A stretch of DNA of 64,000 bases, from positions 19,253,004 through 19,317,003 of the forward strand of contig NC_049990.1 in assembly GCF_000003815.2 (NCBI RefSeq). The letters are read 5' to 3'. Below, one piece after another: positions 43,701 to 55,000 of this stretch. Every line of letters begins with the position of its first letter. Positions within the stretch are counted from its first letter, which is position 1. A program made the position numbers and the translations under genes. The notes under the pieces were generated by a model, which saw only the letters and a list, made by a program, of their open reading frames with translations, was not told where the DNA came from and ran no database searches. The DNA is from Branchiostoma floridae (lineage: Eukaryota; Chordata; Leptocardii; Amphioxiformes; Branchiostomatidae).

Positions 43701-46423
43701 GCTTACCTGTGCAATGTTTATATGATTAATGATCAGTGTACTGAAATCATGTGTAACGTATGGCTCCTAGTCAATAGATCAGCATTTTCTCTATAGTGAC
43801 CACCTGTCTATAGTGGCCACATTTCCTAGTGCTGTTGTTGTTTGACATAAACTTTGAACATTTAAATTGTAAGTAACTTTAAACTGCCAGAGTTTCAGCC
43901 CAATAAAACACTCTCAGCGCCAGGGTATGAACAGACTGACCAGACAGACGAAAATAAATCCTCGAACAAGGTTCAATCGTATCTTCCGGGTCTGGCAGGA
44001 AGTTGTTAAACTAAAATAAGAATAGGCTCGATGGCTGATTGCATACAAAGTAAAACAGTTTAACAGTTTTACAGCTTGAAGAAAACAAACGCTCCTACAG
44101 TACCTGCACCTGCTTGATAATTATTAAATTGTATGCCCTACTTGAATAAAAAAAGTTCACTGCAATAATAAATGTACCCACATCACAAGGAGCTTATACT
44201 TTTTTAAACTTACCTAGTTATCTTACTGAAAATTGTTAATGACATTACATGAAGTCATTCAACAATTTTCAGTCATGATGAAAATTTTCTGAATGGAAGG
44301 TGTGATTATTGTCATTTTCTGAAAAATAGAAGCAAGCTCTGTTTTTACCTGGAATCAATTCACAATACCAGTCCACTTTGGGGGATAATGTACTGTTAAG
44401 AGGATGTTCCATTTTTGCGCAGGGGTGATTTGGAACAGTCCAATGTTGCGTGGGAAGGGGTATGGCTGAAATATGCTGTATTTGCTCTTAAGCAAATGTC
44501 GGCCTTTCTAGTTTTCTTCGATTCTTTTTTTAAAACTGAGATATTTTAAAACGAAAAAAAGGAAGAAATTAACACAACAGTGCCACAGTGAACGAACCCC
44601 GCAGTGCCTCACCGGTGTCCCAAGTGTAGTGAGATACTACGCTTTTAGAGTCACCGAAATATACATATCTTCTAAAGTTATTACTACAATCACAAAACTA
44701 TATTTATATGCGACAGTATTCACAATTACTCAAACTTTTGTGTCATTAATTTCATATTGGTCTTGAACGAAGAAAAATAATCTTAGAGCAAATTCTATTT
44801 TTTTTCTTATTTTTGACTTGAAAGTCAGTATTAACTCAATACATACTATATACACCTTCCAGAATGCTATATAATGGACTGATTTCGATATCTTTATGAT
44901 ATTGCACATATTTTTGTACCAATATATAAGATTCAGGTTTCCGTACTGCCCGTTTCACGACCCTCGGTACCACCGGCTGTCTGGGCCCGACCAGCCTGGG
45001 GACCCACTACCGCGGACAGGACCACGAGGGGCTGGTGCAGCTGAAGGACGGGATTCAGTACTTCACTGTACCAGATACTGGGGAGTACAGGATAGAGGCG
45101 GCAGGTATTCTGATAAATGATTTAAATAAGTTCAGAGACCTAATTTTTTCTCGGTTAGAGTAGAACATGATAACGTAAACAACACCTTATTCAGCATTTT
45201 TCTGTTTCTCTGTAAAATTTTAACTTGTATATGGTTTGAGGAGATACTGGTTTCTGATTGCACTTTCTAGGTGCTGCTGCAGGTTTTGGTGTTTATGATC
45301 CCAAGTCCGCCAGAGGGCGCGGTGCGGTGGTCAAGGGGGCCTTTCAATTGCAGAAAGGTAGGATTCCTGATGATCACCACATTGTAATAAATGTACAATC
45401 ATTCAACAGACTTAAGCATTTACAATTTACATTTCTACCTGACGATTTCTTTCCACTAGATCTTGCGTTTACAAGCAATAACACCGAAAGGGGAGACAAC
45501 AACAAATTATTTTTTAAAGATAAGGTACTCTAAATAGGCAAAACACCAAAACTAAATATGTAAAGCATTCCCTTCTCGTAATTTCAGTAAGCTACGTCAA
45601 ACATTTATCTAGATGATGCATTGAATCCTTTCGGCCTAACATTCCAAAGGTAGGTGAAAATAATGACAATTCATTAATGTATAGTTTCTACTTCGGTAAC
45701 ATTTTCGCGATAGTTACAATATGTAATATTATCATGGTGACAGGATCATACATGTAATATAAAAGCTTAAGGTGCAAAATCCGTTTTGTGGCCACTATCA
45801 TATTAGGTGAAGTGCTGAAGGTACTTGTTGGCCAAGAGGGAGAGAACAAGCACAGCGGTGGGGTCGGTGGTGGAGGCGGGACCTTCGTCACCAAGACGGA
45901 CAACACGCCGCTGATCGTGGCGGGAGGTGCGGGGGGAGGGAATCTCTTGAATAGTAGGAACCCCAACAGTGACGGTACAACCGCGACAGCAGGGCAGTAC
46001 AGCTCAAGTGGTCCTTATGAATTTGCAGGAGGTTCTGACGGAAAAGGCGCCACACAAGGGGATAATGACAGTGCAGGTGGGGGAGGCGGGGGGCTCCTAA
46101 CGGACGGCGCGAGCGGGAAAGTTCACTTCGGTGGCACTGATGGGTGTAGAGGGGGTGAGGGTGGGAAAGCTTTCGTGAACGGTGGAGTCGGTGGGAGGGG
46201 GGTGCACTGCAATGCAGGTGGTGGGTTTGGAGGAGGGGGAGGGAGTTATGGCTATGGAGGTGGGGGAGGAGGAGGGGGTGGGTACTCAGGAGGAGGGAGG
46301 GGTGTTAATTCACAAGGTGCGTGTGGGGGTGGAGGTGGCTCCTATAACTCAGGATCAAACACTAGTGGAGTAGGCGGGACCAATGATGGACCAGGATATG
46401 TTATAGTTACTAAAGCGATATAG
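39593..46423 (+). CDS. TRIM-glycine-rich (ALK/LTK-type) fusion gene, copy D, complete
   Basis: Four exons (39593-40712 or 40766, 44931-45104, 45271-45357, 45807-46423) join in phase 1. With the first donor they give 665 residues, and with the second 683. The RING, two B-boxes, coiled coil and glycine-rich domain match copy B in order and length: exon 1 is exactly 1120 bases in both, and exons 2 and 3 are 174 and 87 in both. The glycine-rich domain carries VLVGQEGE, GGGGGTFV, PLIVAGGAGGG, GFGGGGG and GYVIVTKAI. The first intron is 4.2 kb, against 0.57 kb in B, because a repeat-filled element is inserted. It is probably a cytosolic RING-type ubiquitin ligase, and its ligand or substrate is unknown. 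A start at 39509 is possible but not conserved. Confidence 0.88.
41090..41930. repeat. 162-base satellite, five units, with a 324-base higher-order period
   Basis: The phrase CCTGTACCCTGGTATTACAA recurs at about 41106, 41269, 41431, 41593, 41755 and 41917, so the period is 162-163. Units 3 and 5 share variants (CTTGGTATTGCAACCG, TTTGACACAGA) not found in units 2 and 4, so the array expanded as dimers. ORFs on the minus strand reading KNWSKIAKISILL are repeat artefacts. Confidence 0.9.
42181..43280. repeat. Tandem duplication of about 0.62 kb
   Basis: CTAATTAATATTCATAAGCGGG starts at 42181 and again at 42804. Downstream blocks (CATTTTAGACTATT, ATAATCG, GCAGTCACTTA, GTTGACGGTCT) repeat at the same offset. 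The second copy carries a G-rich insert with a GGGGGGGGGGG run near 42955. A preceding portion (CCTGTACCCTGGTATGA at 42541) links the duplication to the adjacent satellite. Confidence 0.7.
44931..45104 (+). CDS. Copy D, first glycine-rich exon
   Basis: The exon is 174 bases, phase 1 to phase 1. It reads GFRTARFTTLGTTG and then a C at the position of R in copies A and B, followed by GPTSLGTHYRGQD, and ends DTGEYRIEAAG. Confidence 0.85.
45271..45357 (+). CDS. Copy D, second glycine-rich exon
   Basis: The exon is 87 bases, acceptor TTTCTAG and donor GTAGGA, phase 1 to phase 1. It encodes GAAAGFGVYDPKSARGRG then GAFQLQKG. Confidence 0.83.
45807..46423 (+). CDS. Copy D, last glycine-rich exon
   Basis: The exon is 617 bases from a TATTAG acceptor to TAG, with no frame break. 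It has glycine runs of five to nine residues, and the TKTDNTPLIVAGG and GGSDGKGATQGD landmarks are kept. Confidence 0.87.
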
Positions 46424-47267
46424 ATACGTTACCAATCATACTTTTGATACTTTTGCCAAACAACATCTGACAACCAAAAGTAAACATGATTCCCAAGTTC
46501 ATTGGATTAATTGTGTGTTGTCATCTAGTTCATTTCAACAACATTAACTTACTTACGTTACGTACCTACTTAACTAATTTGCATTGCCTCTTTTTTAAAT
46601 AATGCTGATTGTTGTAAATGTCTACATCATATATCCGTTTTCAGCACATTATATAATCTTGAGCAACCACAATGTGATATGTAAATGCATGAAGCGCCAG
46701 TGTTTTCAAATATATGATAACTTACTGACGACGCAACATCACCCGACAGTTACTGTTAGAAAGTATGTTATGTACTAGTACATTTGTATTTGCACTATGC
46801 TAGCCGAATATGTGTTGGCTTGCGCCTCATGGGGTTTTAGGCGTTAGAATTTAGACTGTCACGGACCCAAAATGTGAATGATGAGAAATAATATGGGCAG
46901 ACACCCTCGATAAAATGGTTCCATACAATTGTTCATGCTGTAGAAAAATGTTCATCCCATGAACAATCTAAGATGTATGTCATGAATGATAGTAAAGAAT
47001 GGATTCTTATCTCACTATAGAAGAAGACGCGAACTTCATTCTTTTAAACTTCCAACCCCCAAATAAGAAATACCATATAGCAGTCACCGGCGGGAAACAT
47101 ATCCATCCAACAACTCGATAAAATGGCGTATTGTCAGTGACATTAAGTAAGGTAGCATACACAGTAAAAGGTAAAGATAAGCACTACAAGAAGTTACGGA
47201 CATTATCGTATTGGTAAGCACAACTCATAGTACATAATTGAAAAAAAAAATCCAGTAACCAAACTTT
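46424..47267. other. 3' flank of copy D
   Basis: It shares blocks with the 3' flank of copy E (38300-38740), including the region around ATGTATGTCATGAATGATAGTAAAG at 46974. No gene is recognised. Confidence 0.5.
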
Positions 47268-47575
47268 GTGAGAGGACTGGCCAGGTACCTGTGGAAGTCA
47301 CCATAAGGCGCAGGAAATTGAGGTGGATCGGACACACACTGAGTAAACCCCCACCATCCATTACAAGGGCAGTCCTAGAATGGAACCCCCAAGGCAAAAG
47401 AAGAAGGGGAAGACCTAAGCTGTCTTGGAGGACAGGTGTCAAGAAGGACTTAGAACATGCAGACACCTCTTGACACGAGGCAAAGAAGACCACCAGAGAC
47501 AGAGGAAGGTGGAGACAACTCACTGAGGCCCTGTGCTTCCGAAGGGGCAAAGAGGATCATAGTAAGTCAAGCTAA
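47268..47575 (+). mobile_element. LINE fragment, C-terminal end of a reverse transcriptase ORF
   Basis: The frame reads RRRKLRWIGHTLSKPPPSI, then EWNPQGKRRRGRPKLSW. After a TGA at 47471 (probably once TGG) it continues RDRGRWRQLTEALC. This is the typical tail of non-LTR retrotransposon polymerases. The rest of the element is missing. Confidence 0.75.
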
Positions 47576-47808
47576 ACTTTGTAATCTACATCTACATCTA
47601 TACTCTACTGGGCAAAGCCCCCTTCAGGGGCATCCCGCCCAGGTGAAAAGAAACGAGGTGCACGGCATTAGTGCGACCGGTGGTGGTGGTGTAATGTTTA
47701 TGAACCGTACTCGTACAATGTCGACGAACCGTGGTCACTGACAGGCCAGGTTATGTTCAACCTACCAGTCGACAGTCAGCAGGAACCACGTTGTGGGTGG
47801 AGCAACCC
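47576..47808. other. Repeat-like sequence, unassigned
   Basis: TACTCTACTGGGCAAAGCCCCCTTCAGGGGC and the CACGGCATTAGTGCGACCGGTGG block look like repeat sequence. I cannot name the family. Confidence 0.35.
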
Positions 47809-47810
47809 TA

Positions 47811-48358
47811 CGAGGGGCGTTCAATAAGTAATAACTCTGACCCACTTCCAGTTGTCTGATCTAGATGAAATTTTGCATGTGTAACGATTCATATCTCTAC
47901 AGTTTAGCTCTGAACTAATTGTTGTTTCTGATTTACTGGTGTTTGAACTGAGTTATGTGTGAAATGGACCAGGTCTGAAATGGAGCCAGTTGAGTGTCGC
48001 GCAGTGATCCGGTTTTTGTATTTGAAAGGACGCACACCAAATGAGACTTTTGATGAAATGAAAGAAACTTATGGTGATGATGCCCCATCATGTGACCTTG
48101 TAAAACGCTGGCATCCTGAATTCAAACATGGCCGGAAGTCTGTGGAAACAGCTCCCAGACCTGGTCGTTCCTCTTCTGCCATTGATGAGGCATCTGTTGG
48201 AAGACCAGAAAACGGTGTCCAGAGCTGCTTCAAACGATGGGAGAAATGCATAACTCTGGGTGGTCCCTATGAAGAGAAAGACTAATAACTGTGCCAAGTT
48301 TCATTAATCTCCTGCTATGGGAAATGAGTCAGGGTTATTACTTATTGAACGCCCCTCT
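47811..48358 (+). mobile_element. Internally deleted mariner element
   Basis: The inverted ends GAGGGGCGTTCAATAAGTAA are flanked by TA at 47809-47810 and 48359-48360. At 548 bases it is less than half of a full mariner. It keeps one open frame at 47959-48285 (108 residues if the first ATG is used). That frame has the transposase N-terminal helix-turn-helix region (AVIRFLYLKGRTPNETFDEM, then VKRWHPEF and GRKSVETAPRPGR) joined directly to the C-terminal QSCFKRWEKCITLGG motif. The catalytic D,D34D core is deleted. Confidence 0.85.
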
Positions 48359-48360
48359 TA

Positions 48361-48699
48361 TATCCCCATAAACAACCCACGCCCATCTAAGTACTACCGA
48401 AGTGAACTTCTTTCGTAGATAAAGTGAGGATAGAAGGAGTGAGATTACAAATACTTGTATTGTTTGTCCCTTTAAATGCCCGATTGTCGTGTATTTCTTC
48501 ATTAAATGAATCAAATTCCACATGATTATTTCACTATATCACATGTGCATAATCTGTAGTAGTGCACGGCGTGGTAGTAGTATCCATGAAAATTCAGTGT
48601 GATAGCCACATAAGAAGTTACTGACATGCTATTGTCAATGACATCGTATATGCTACTGGAATTGTGCACGGTGGTGAATTTGCACTTGCTATGTGGTTG
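48361..48699. other. Intergenic, nothing recognised
   Basis: No gene or repeat stands out. Confidence 0.45.
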
Positions 48700-48920
48700 G
48701 TTTCTCTAGATTGTAAGAAGGTAGGGTTAGTTTCTCTAGATTGTAAGGAGGTAGGGTTAGTTTCTCTAGATTGTAAGGAGGTATATAGGGTTAGTTTCTC
48801 TAGATTGTAAGGAGGTATATAGGGTTAGTTTCTCTAGATTGTAAGGAGGTAGGGTTAGTTTCTTTAGATTGTAAGGAGGTAGGGTTAGTTTCTCTAGATT
48901 GTAAGGAGGTAGGGTTAGGA
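48700..48920. repeat. 30-base minisatellite (about 7 units)
   Basis: The unit is AGTTTCTCTAGATTGTAAGGAGGTAGGGTT. Two units are longer because of an extra TATA (GGTATATAGGGTT). One unit has TTTAGATT for CTCTAGATT. Confidence 0.92.
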
Positions 48921-49644
48921 CAGTTAACAACGGACATAGGTAGGAGGTAAACAATACTTGACAGAGACAGTTAGAACACGGTCTAACACCATGTATCTAT
49001 TAGAAAAACTACCACCTAGACGTTATGTGTTATATAGAACATCAACCTTGGGCGTATCTATATAAGTTCATTCAGATTAAGTTTGCTTCATTTCTTCATT
49101 TCCAACTCCCAAACAGTATATGGCAGAAATAAACTATAAAGCGTTCTTAAAGTTGTACTGGCCTTATATACACATACATACATACGTACATAACGTTAGT
49201 ATTACATACATGCGTATATGCATGCATACAAACGCTACCCAAAACACAACCTTCTTGGCAAAAGTAACAAACACACCCAACCACAGTTCCTCGATCCTAT
49301 TCAAATGTATAGCCGGGGCTTTCCGACATGTTACACCACCCAGGACAATAGCCTGCCATGTCGTTCAATGCTTCACTGGAAACAGGACACCCTGTATACA
49401 CACGTCAGAGCGCGAGTGAAATACTGTCTGTCCCACCGAGACAAAACAACCCCAGGTAGCCGTGTGCGACGGACGCACCGACCTACGAGCGCACCTGGTT
49501 TCATGTGGTAAGTACCAAAGCTATATCTAACCCTTGTTTTATCTCTAAGACGATCTGTTCCTGTTAAAAACAAAGTACAATTCCATTTTTGACACCAGAT
49601 TTTCGTACAGTTGACTCAGAGGTAAGTACGTACATTCAGGCGCA
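48921..49644. other. Intergenic, with a LINE- or repeat-derived stretch
   Basis: About 49150-49270 (ACATACATACATACG, then AAACGCTACCCAAAACA) resembles 30805-30860 and probably belongs to the same dispersed repeat. No gene is recognised. Confidence 0.4.
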
Positions 49645-50045
49645 GGTAGATATTTTTGAGCAGGTGAATGTAGACCGCCACGACAAGGAAGTAAATACCT
49701 TCAAAAATTCAAGTTCGCCTCTGAATATAAGGAGTTGGAAGGGGTTAGCATAATCAGTTGAGGTATATAGGGACACTTTGTTGTAGGTAGACATGTTAGA
49801 GCAGGTGAATTTAGACGACGCCACGACAAGGAAGTAAATACCTTCAAAAATTCAAGTTCGCCTCTGAATATAAGGAGTTGGAAGGGGTTAGCATAATCAG
49901 TTGAGGTATATACGGACATTTTGTTGTAGGTAGACATGTTTGAGCAGGTGAATTTAGACGACGCCACGACAAGGAAGTGAATTCCTTCAAAAAGGCAAGT
50001 TTGCGTCTGAATATAAGGGGTGGGGAGGGATTTGCATAATCTGTA
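49645..50045. repeat. 143-base tandem repeat, three units
   Basis: AAGTTCGCCTCTGAATATAAGG starts at 49711, 49854 and (variant) 49997. GCAGGTGAATxTAGAC occurs at 49660, 49801 and 49944. The last unit is the most diverged. Confidence 0.88.
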
Positions 50046-50459
50046 CATGGTATGAACTCACTGAACACCTGTACAGACATTTGGGCTTGTACGGAGAAAT
50101 ACGTCGTGGGGAAAGTGGATTTTTTTTCTAATGACGGTACGTAAGGTTTTATTTTAGCTTTTCGACCTTAGGACATATCCACAATCTTCGTTATGCATTT
50201 GTAAGTATGTAACTTTCACGGATATGCTTTGGTTCAAGAGATGATTTACACAATGTTAATTTATACCATCTACTAATTCGTGATCCTTATCGACACTGCT
50301 CTTTATGTCATACTTAATGGATATCTATGTTTACTTTGAACAGTTTTAACTTTGTTTGTAGGCGGGTTTATTCTTTGTGGTGGTGCGTTGTAATCAGTCT
50401 CCTTTGGTCAAAGATTTATCCACATGTACAATATCCCAAATCTGGTAGATCGACTTTGT
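50046..50459. other. Intergenic, nothing recognised
   Basis: No supportable feature. Confidence 0.4.
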
Positions 50460-50529
50460 ACTTTTGTGGCTAATAGCAGGTCAGTTACTTATTTTAATAA
50501 GTAACTGACCTGCTATTAGCCACAAAAGT
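50460..50529. repeat. Perfect 34-base inverted repeat with a 2-base centre
   Basis: The left arm ACTTTTGTGGCTAATAGCAG (continuing to 50493) and its exact reverse complement (50496-50529) are separated only by TT. No mismatch is seen. This could be the tips of a head-to-head joined repeat, or a cloning or assembly artefact. Confidence 0.9.
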
Positions 50530-51585
50530 TAAAACAGGGGAAGTCTTTATTTCTGGAACAATATCTGTCAAAAACTTCAACATTTCAAAACAAGAGATGA
50601 TCAAAATTTCTTAATAAGACAGTGGATTTGTAATCTATAAGGAATACATGTACACGCGAGTAACCCAAACAAAGGTAAACTTGAAATGGACACGTAACAG
50701 ATTAAAATTCAAGCGTGTTTAAACAGCAGTAAGTAAGAATAGATCACTAGTCAAATCGTCACAGAAAATCTTCAGAGTTCAGAATTTTTCGCCTGCAGTA
50801 TACGTCTGAAACAACAGTCTCACTCTCTTGTGCAAAATAAAGTCACTATTTCAAGTTCAAGTGGAATGTTACCAAGACTCTTAACACGTAGTTAGCTATA
50901 TAGGTCGCACGACTTGTTTACGTAAACCTACGCGTTGGTCTGCTTTGCATATTCGTGTATAGGGTCGAAAATCTAATTATAAGTGCTTTTGACAAAGAAA
51001 TCTACATAATTTCTCTCATAATAGTCTTTTTGTGGGACAATATACTCTAAAATGGTGGCTTAGCTCACAATTCGTCCAAAATTTAGAGCGCGACAACGAC
51101 GTATTTTTCTCGTCGATCGTTTCCTTCTTAGTATCGGGTTACCCTCCTCGAAGTCATTTGCATAACGCACACAAAAGACCGGATCAGGTACAAAGGGTAC
51201 AGGACATTGACCTTGTAACAGAGAACTGTTTACGAAATATAGGTCGATCTTTTTACATTAAAAATTTAAGAGATTGTCTGTGTTGAAGACAATGGCTGTC
51301 ATGATTTGAAGACTCTACCAGGCGACGTCTAGTCGTGATAGTTTTACGTTCTTTGTACTCATTTTTTTTCTCAATAGGAAACGAGCGGACGTTGACCTTA
51401 TAAGGTAGTATTTGCATAATCCCCGGTTTTCCCAGAAAAAGACTATAGGTCTACAACACCGCCGGTAAGATATACTGCTGTGTGTACTGTTTACGGTATA
51501 CTGGGTACAGTACAACCTTACTGCGTCACAAATGTCTGGTTTAACTTATGGTAAGCTATTTCTAGGCAGATATGTGCCTTGTTTT
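50530..51585. other. Upstream region of the EGF/WAP gene, no exon recognised
   Basis: I see no coding match. A short end of the CTCTACCAGG repeat family lies near 51310. The promoter of the downstream gene may lie here, but no convincing element can be named. Confidence 0.4.
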
Positions 51586-51758
51586 TAATCTCCAAGCAGA
51601 TCCTACGGTACCATAAGATAGTATCAAAGCTGACCAAGGCGTATAGCCGGCCAAAGGGAGTCAAACGGGCGCCGTACACACTCCTAGACCGGCTTCACTC
51701 CTCTGCCAGCTTTTGATACTATATTTCATAATGCTACGTAGGTTCTGCTTGGAGATTA
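51586..51758. mobile_element. 173-base MITE with TAATCTCCAAGCAGA inverted ends
   Basis: TAATCTCCAAGCAGATCCTACG pairs with CGTAGGTTCTGCTTGGAGATTA, and inner sequence (AGTATCAAAGCTG / CAGCTTTTGATACT) continues the hairpin. It lies about 200 bases before the first coding exon of the next gene. Confidence 0.75.
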
Positions 51759-51957
51759 TACCTTGTTTTCTGAACACTAACATGTGTTAACAAGAAGTAC
51801 AGCAGTACCATTTAGTGGCGAAATGCCGTGTTGTATTGTATTGTAAAACATGCACTGTTGGGATCACTGTCTTTGTTTCTTGCTTGCTTGGTTAACGACA
51901 TGCTTCCTTATCTTTTTCAAACGTTGTCTTACAGATTAATGCGCCCACAGCGACAAG

Positions 51958-52015
51958 ATGAGACCTAAAGGTACACTCGTGTACTCCGTGCTGGTACTAT
52001 TGATACTAGTGCCAG
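51958..52015 (+). CDS. Signal-peptide exon
   Basis: ATG AGA CCT AAA opens [19 protein letters not shown], a short basic start followed by a hydrophobic core. Donor CCAG|GTAAGT, phase 1, fits the next exon. Confidence 0.75.
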
Positions 52016-55000
52016 GTAAGTGATTTATGTGAACAACTGCTCAACGTGAATTTAGTACAACACAACACAATACAAGCTTTATTGTCACGTATCTTAGCAT
52101 TATGAGAGCTGTCGGATCTAAATATATAGTCAAATCTACTTCTGGTATTGGGTATCTTGAAATTTGTGTACGTATATAGTACTGTATTTAGTAGACAGCA
52201 TTTTTCTCGCCGGTGTAAAGAGAAATACAATATTCTACAATAGTCTACTACTCCTTTCAAGATCTTCCAAGGCTACTAAATTACTACAGTTCAGCTAATG
52301 ATCTGCGAGACTACGTTCTGTCTAGTACTACAGTTTCAAGGGAGAAGTGTAAATTGGGCATGAGCACCGAAAAGTACACATTTGCGAACTTTTTGCCATT
52401 GTCTTTGCTTCCTTGTCAGTATTTTCCACTGATCGTAGTCCAATATGTTACAGTATTCTGTGAGGAGAGCGAGGAACATGTCGGTGACGACAGTTCGGAT
52501 GGGCATGATGACAGTGGCGAAAGTTCGGATGAACATGACAGCGGCGAGAGCAGTTCAGAAGAAAACCGCTTGGGGGCGTTGGTGATATGGGCGGAGCAAA
52601 AGATCGGCCAGGGCGGCCCGTGGTTCTATGGACCTACCATCATCTCCTCGTCCCTACGGTCGCTACCAGCAGGGTCGGATGGTGCAAACACGGACCCCGA
52701 CGAACTTCTGACGCTCACTCCGCCAAGGTGAGGAACAGACTCTTGTTGAACTCATCACAAATGTTACAAATCCTTGTGTTACAATGTTAACTATACCTAT
52801 CAAAATAGGATACTACCTGACATATTTATAAAAGTAATACTACAAAGGCAACATTTTTTGAAAAAAATGCAGAATGTGGCCGAAGGGAAAATGCAGCAAA
52901 AATCGCAAGAAAAGAAGCATCAAGAAAGGCAACATTTTCGCGAAAATGCAGCAAAAAAAAAAAAAGTATCTTACCACGGATTCGATCCCGGAGCGTTGGT
53001 ATACAACGCGTGAATAATACCACTGTGCCAGTGCTACAATATGTTACAGGGGCACGTTTTAACAGGTATAGAAATGTATTGCGTGGCTTGAACACGTCCG
53101 TTCACCGTTGAATTTGCAAGATTCCAAGGTCCAATTTTCTTAAGATAATGTTTTTGTGTGAAAATTTATCAATCTCGTTCATTCCATGGCGGGCAACTTC
53201 TTCCTTGAGCGCCTGTTTTGTCGTCTCAGCTGCTATAGTATTATCAAACTGGCCGAATGCCATTTTGTGTTCTGTGCTTTGATTGGTTCACCTCTGCGTA
53301 CAGTACACCCGAGACAGTCCGTGACTTTATTCCAATCAAAAAGCTGGAAACGCGGAGTATATGTTTACAGCTTCCATTTTTTCTGAGTTCTAATTGGCTA
53401 TTATGAAACTCGATGCCGATTGTGTTCTGTCCCTTGATAGGTTCACCTCTGACGTAAAACCGAGAAAGTGAGACTTCAAGCCAATCGAAAAGCTTGAAAC
53501 GTGGAGTACATGTTTACAGCTTCCATTCTTTCTGATTTCCGGGTGGAATATGCAAATATCTGAGGAAAAACTAAATGTGTGGCTTCGCCCACATAAATAT
53601 TAGTAGGTAACGCTAGTTCACCTTTATCCGAAGGGTAACCTACAATAACAACGTATCTAGGCATATTGGGTGGTGGTTTCAAACTGTATGGAATTTTTTT
53701 GAAAATGATGCATATTGAAACGAAGGTCCGTTGACTCCAATCCCAAACCACCTACCATAAAGGTAACACTTCAGTACGTGACTTTAGTTAACCTTTATCC
53801 GTGGGGTAACCTATTATCGTTATTTCTATTTTAAACAACGGATATTTAGGGATATTAAGTGGATGGACAGTGGTTTCAAAGTGCAATATTTTGAAGATAT
53901 TGCTGTGTTTTAAAACAAGGTATATAGGTTACCTTATGGATAAAGATTAACTGACGTAATCAACAGTGGATATAAAATAATGGAAATGTCTGATTTTGTT
54001 TTATCTAGGTCCATTCGTGTAGTGACAGGGAACCACAACCAGAGTGTGGTGTTGTGGAGTGAAGTGGCACAGAATATCGCCAAGACGACCATGGAGGAGG
54101 TATGTGCGTTATGTGTGACAAAGCCTGACACTGTAACGAGCTCGAGTACACTTGAGTTAACAGCATGCAACTTCAGCTTGGCTTTTCAATGTTTATTTTT
54201 TTCTAGGAGTCAGATTGATCTATAAGACTAGATTTCAAATCTCCGCTCAAACGATACACCCAGAAGTAAACAGAACACTTGCGATCCTAACGTTCTGTTC
54301 ATGTCAACCAAGTGATTTCATAACAATAACTAATTGCCACAACAGAATTATGCAAACTTTGTTATGGTTACATTTTTAGGGATCAATATCTACAACAGCA
54401 ACAATATAGCAATGTTTTTTTAACATTTTGCTGTTGCAGTTATTTGTTCGTTTAGAAGCGCAACCATACAAAAGTTTTCAAATACAAGAGAATTGTTTAC
54501 CTGGATGTCTAACATTGATAAACGCATAAAGTTTGTATCATTTTGTTTTGTCAATTAGTCATTATGGCTAAAAATTAAACGAAAGGCTTTTAGTTTAATA
54601 TCTAACAAATAAACGAAAGACTTCTAACATCAACCCTTTTTCCAGACGGGTCGCCTTACGTCCCCTACCCGGGTGTTTGTAACGGGCACGTCCGGCCGTG
54701 TAGGCGGGCTGGCGGTGGACTGGCTGTCCGGGAACATCTACTGGTGTGACGCCTCCTACAACAGCATCCTGGCGGCCACGTCTGACGGCACCAGGCGGAG
54801 GGTACTGGTACAAACAGGCGCGTACAGCTCTCCGTCTGGACTAGCCCTACATCCAGAGAAAGGGTAGGAGACGACTTTTAAGTGTGTCTACTATAAGGGA
54901 TCGGGAGAAAGGCGTCATGAACATATACAGCTTTGCTAGCTAACGTTTTCAAATCGGGACCCGGCCGGGCTGTTGTGGAAACAGAAAATAGAAAATGTAA

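Larger units (their letters stand above)
40786..44631. mobile_element. Inverted-end element in the first intron of copy D
   Basis: The left end (CACTTCGCGTACCGGTGCGG then CACTGCGAGGTTCGTTCAC) and right end (reverse complement CACTTGGGACACCGGTGAGG then CACTGCGGGGTTCGTTCAC) share about 45 of 55 bases. Insertion here explains the long intron. The outermost right end reads CACTACACTTG, which recalls CACTA/EnSpm termini, but the left end does not keep it. No transposase is recognised. The interior is satellite and duplicated sequence. Confidence 0.55.

Noticed and set aside
52774-53095. Short lysine/glutamine-rich frames on both strands
   Set aside because: They come from A-rich repeat-like intron sequence and do not splice in phase with the flanking propeller exons.
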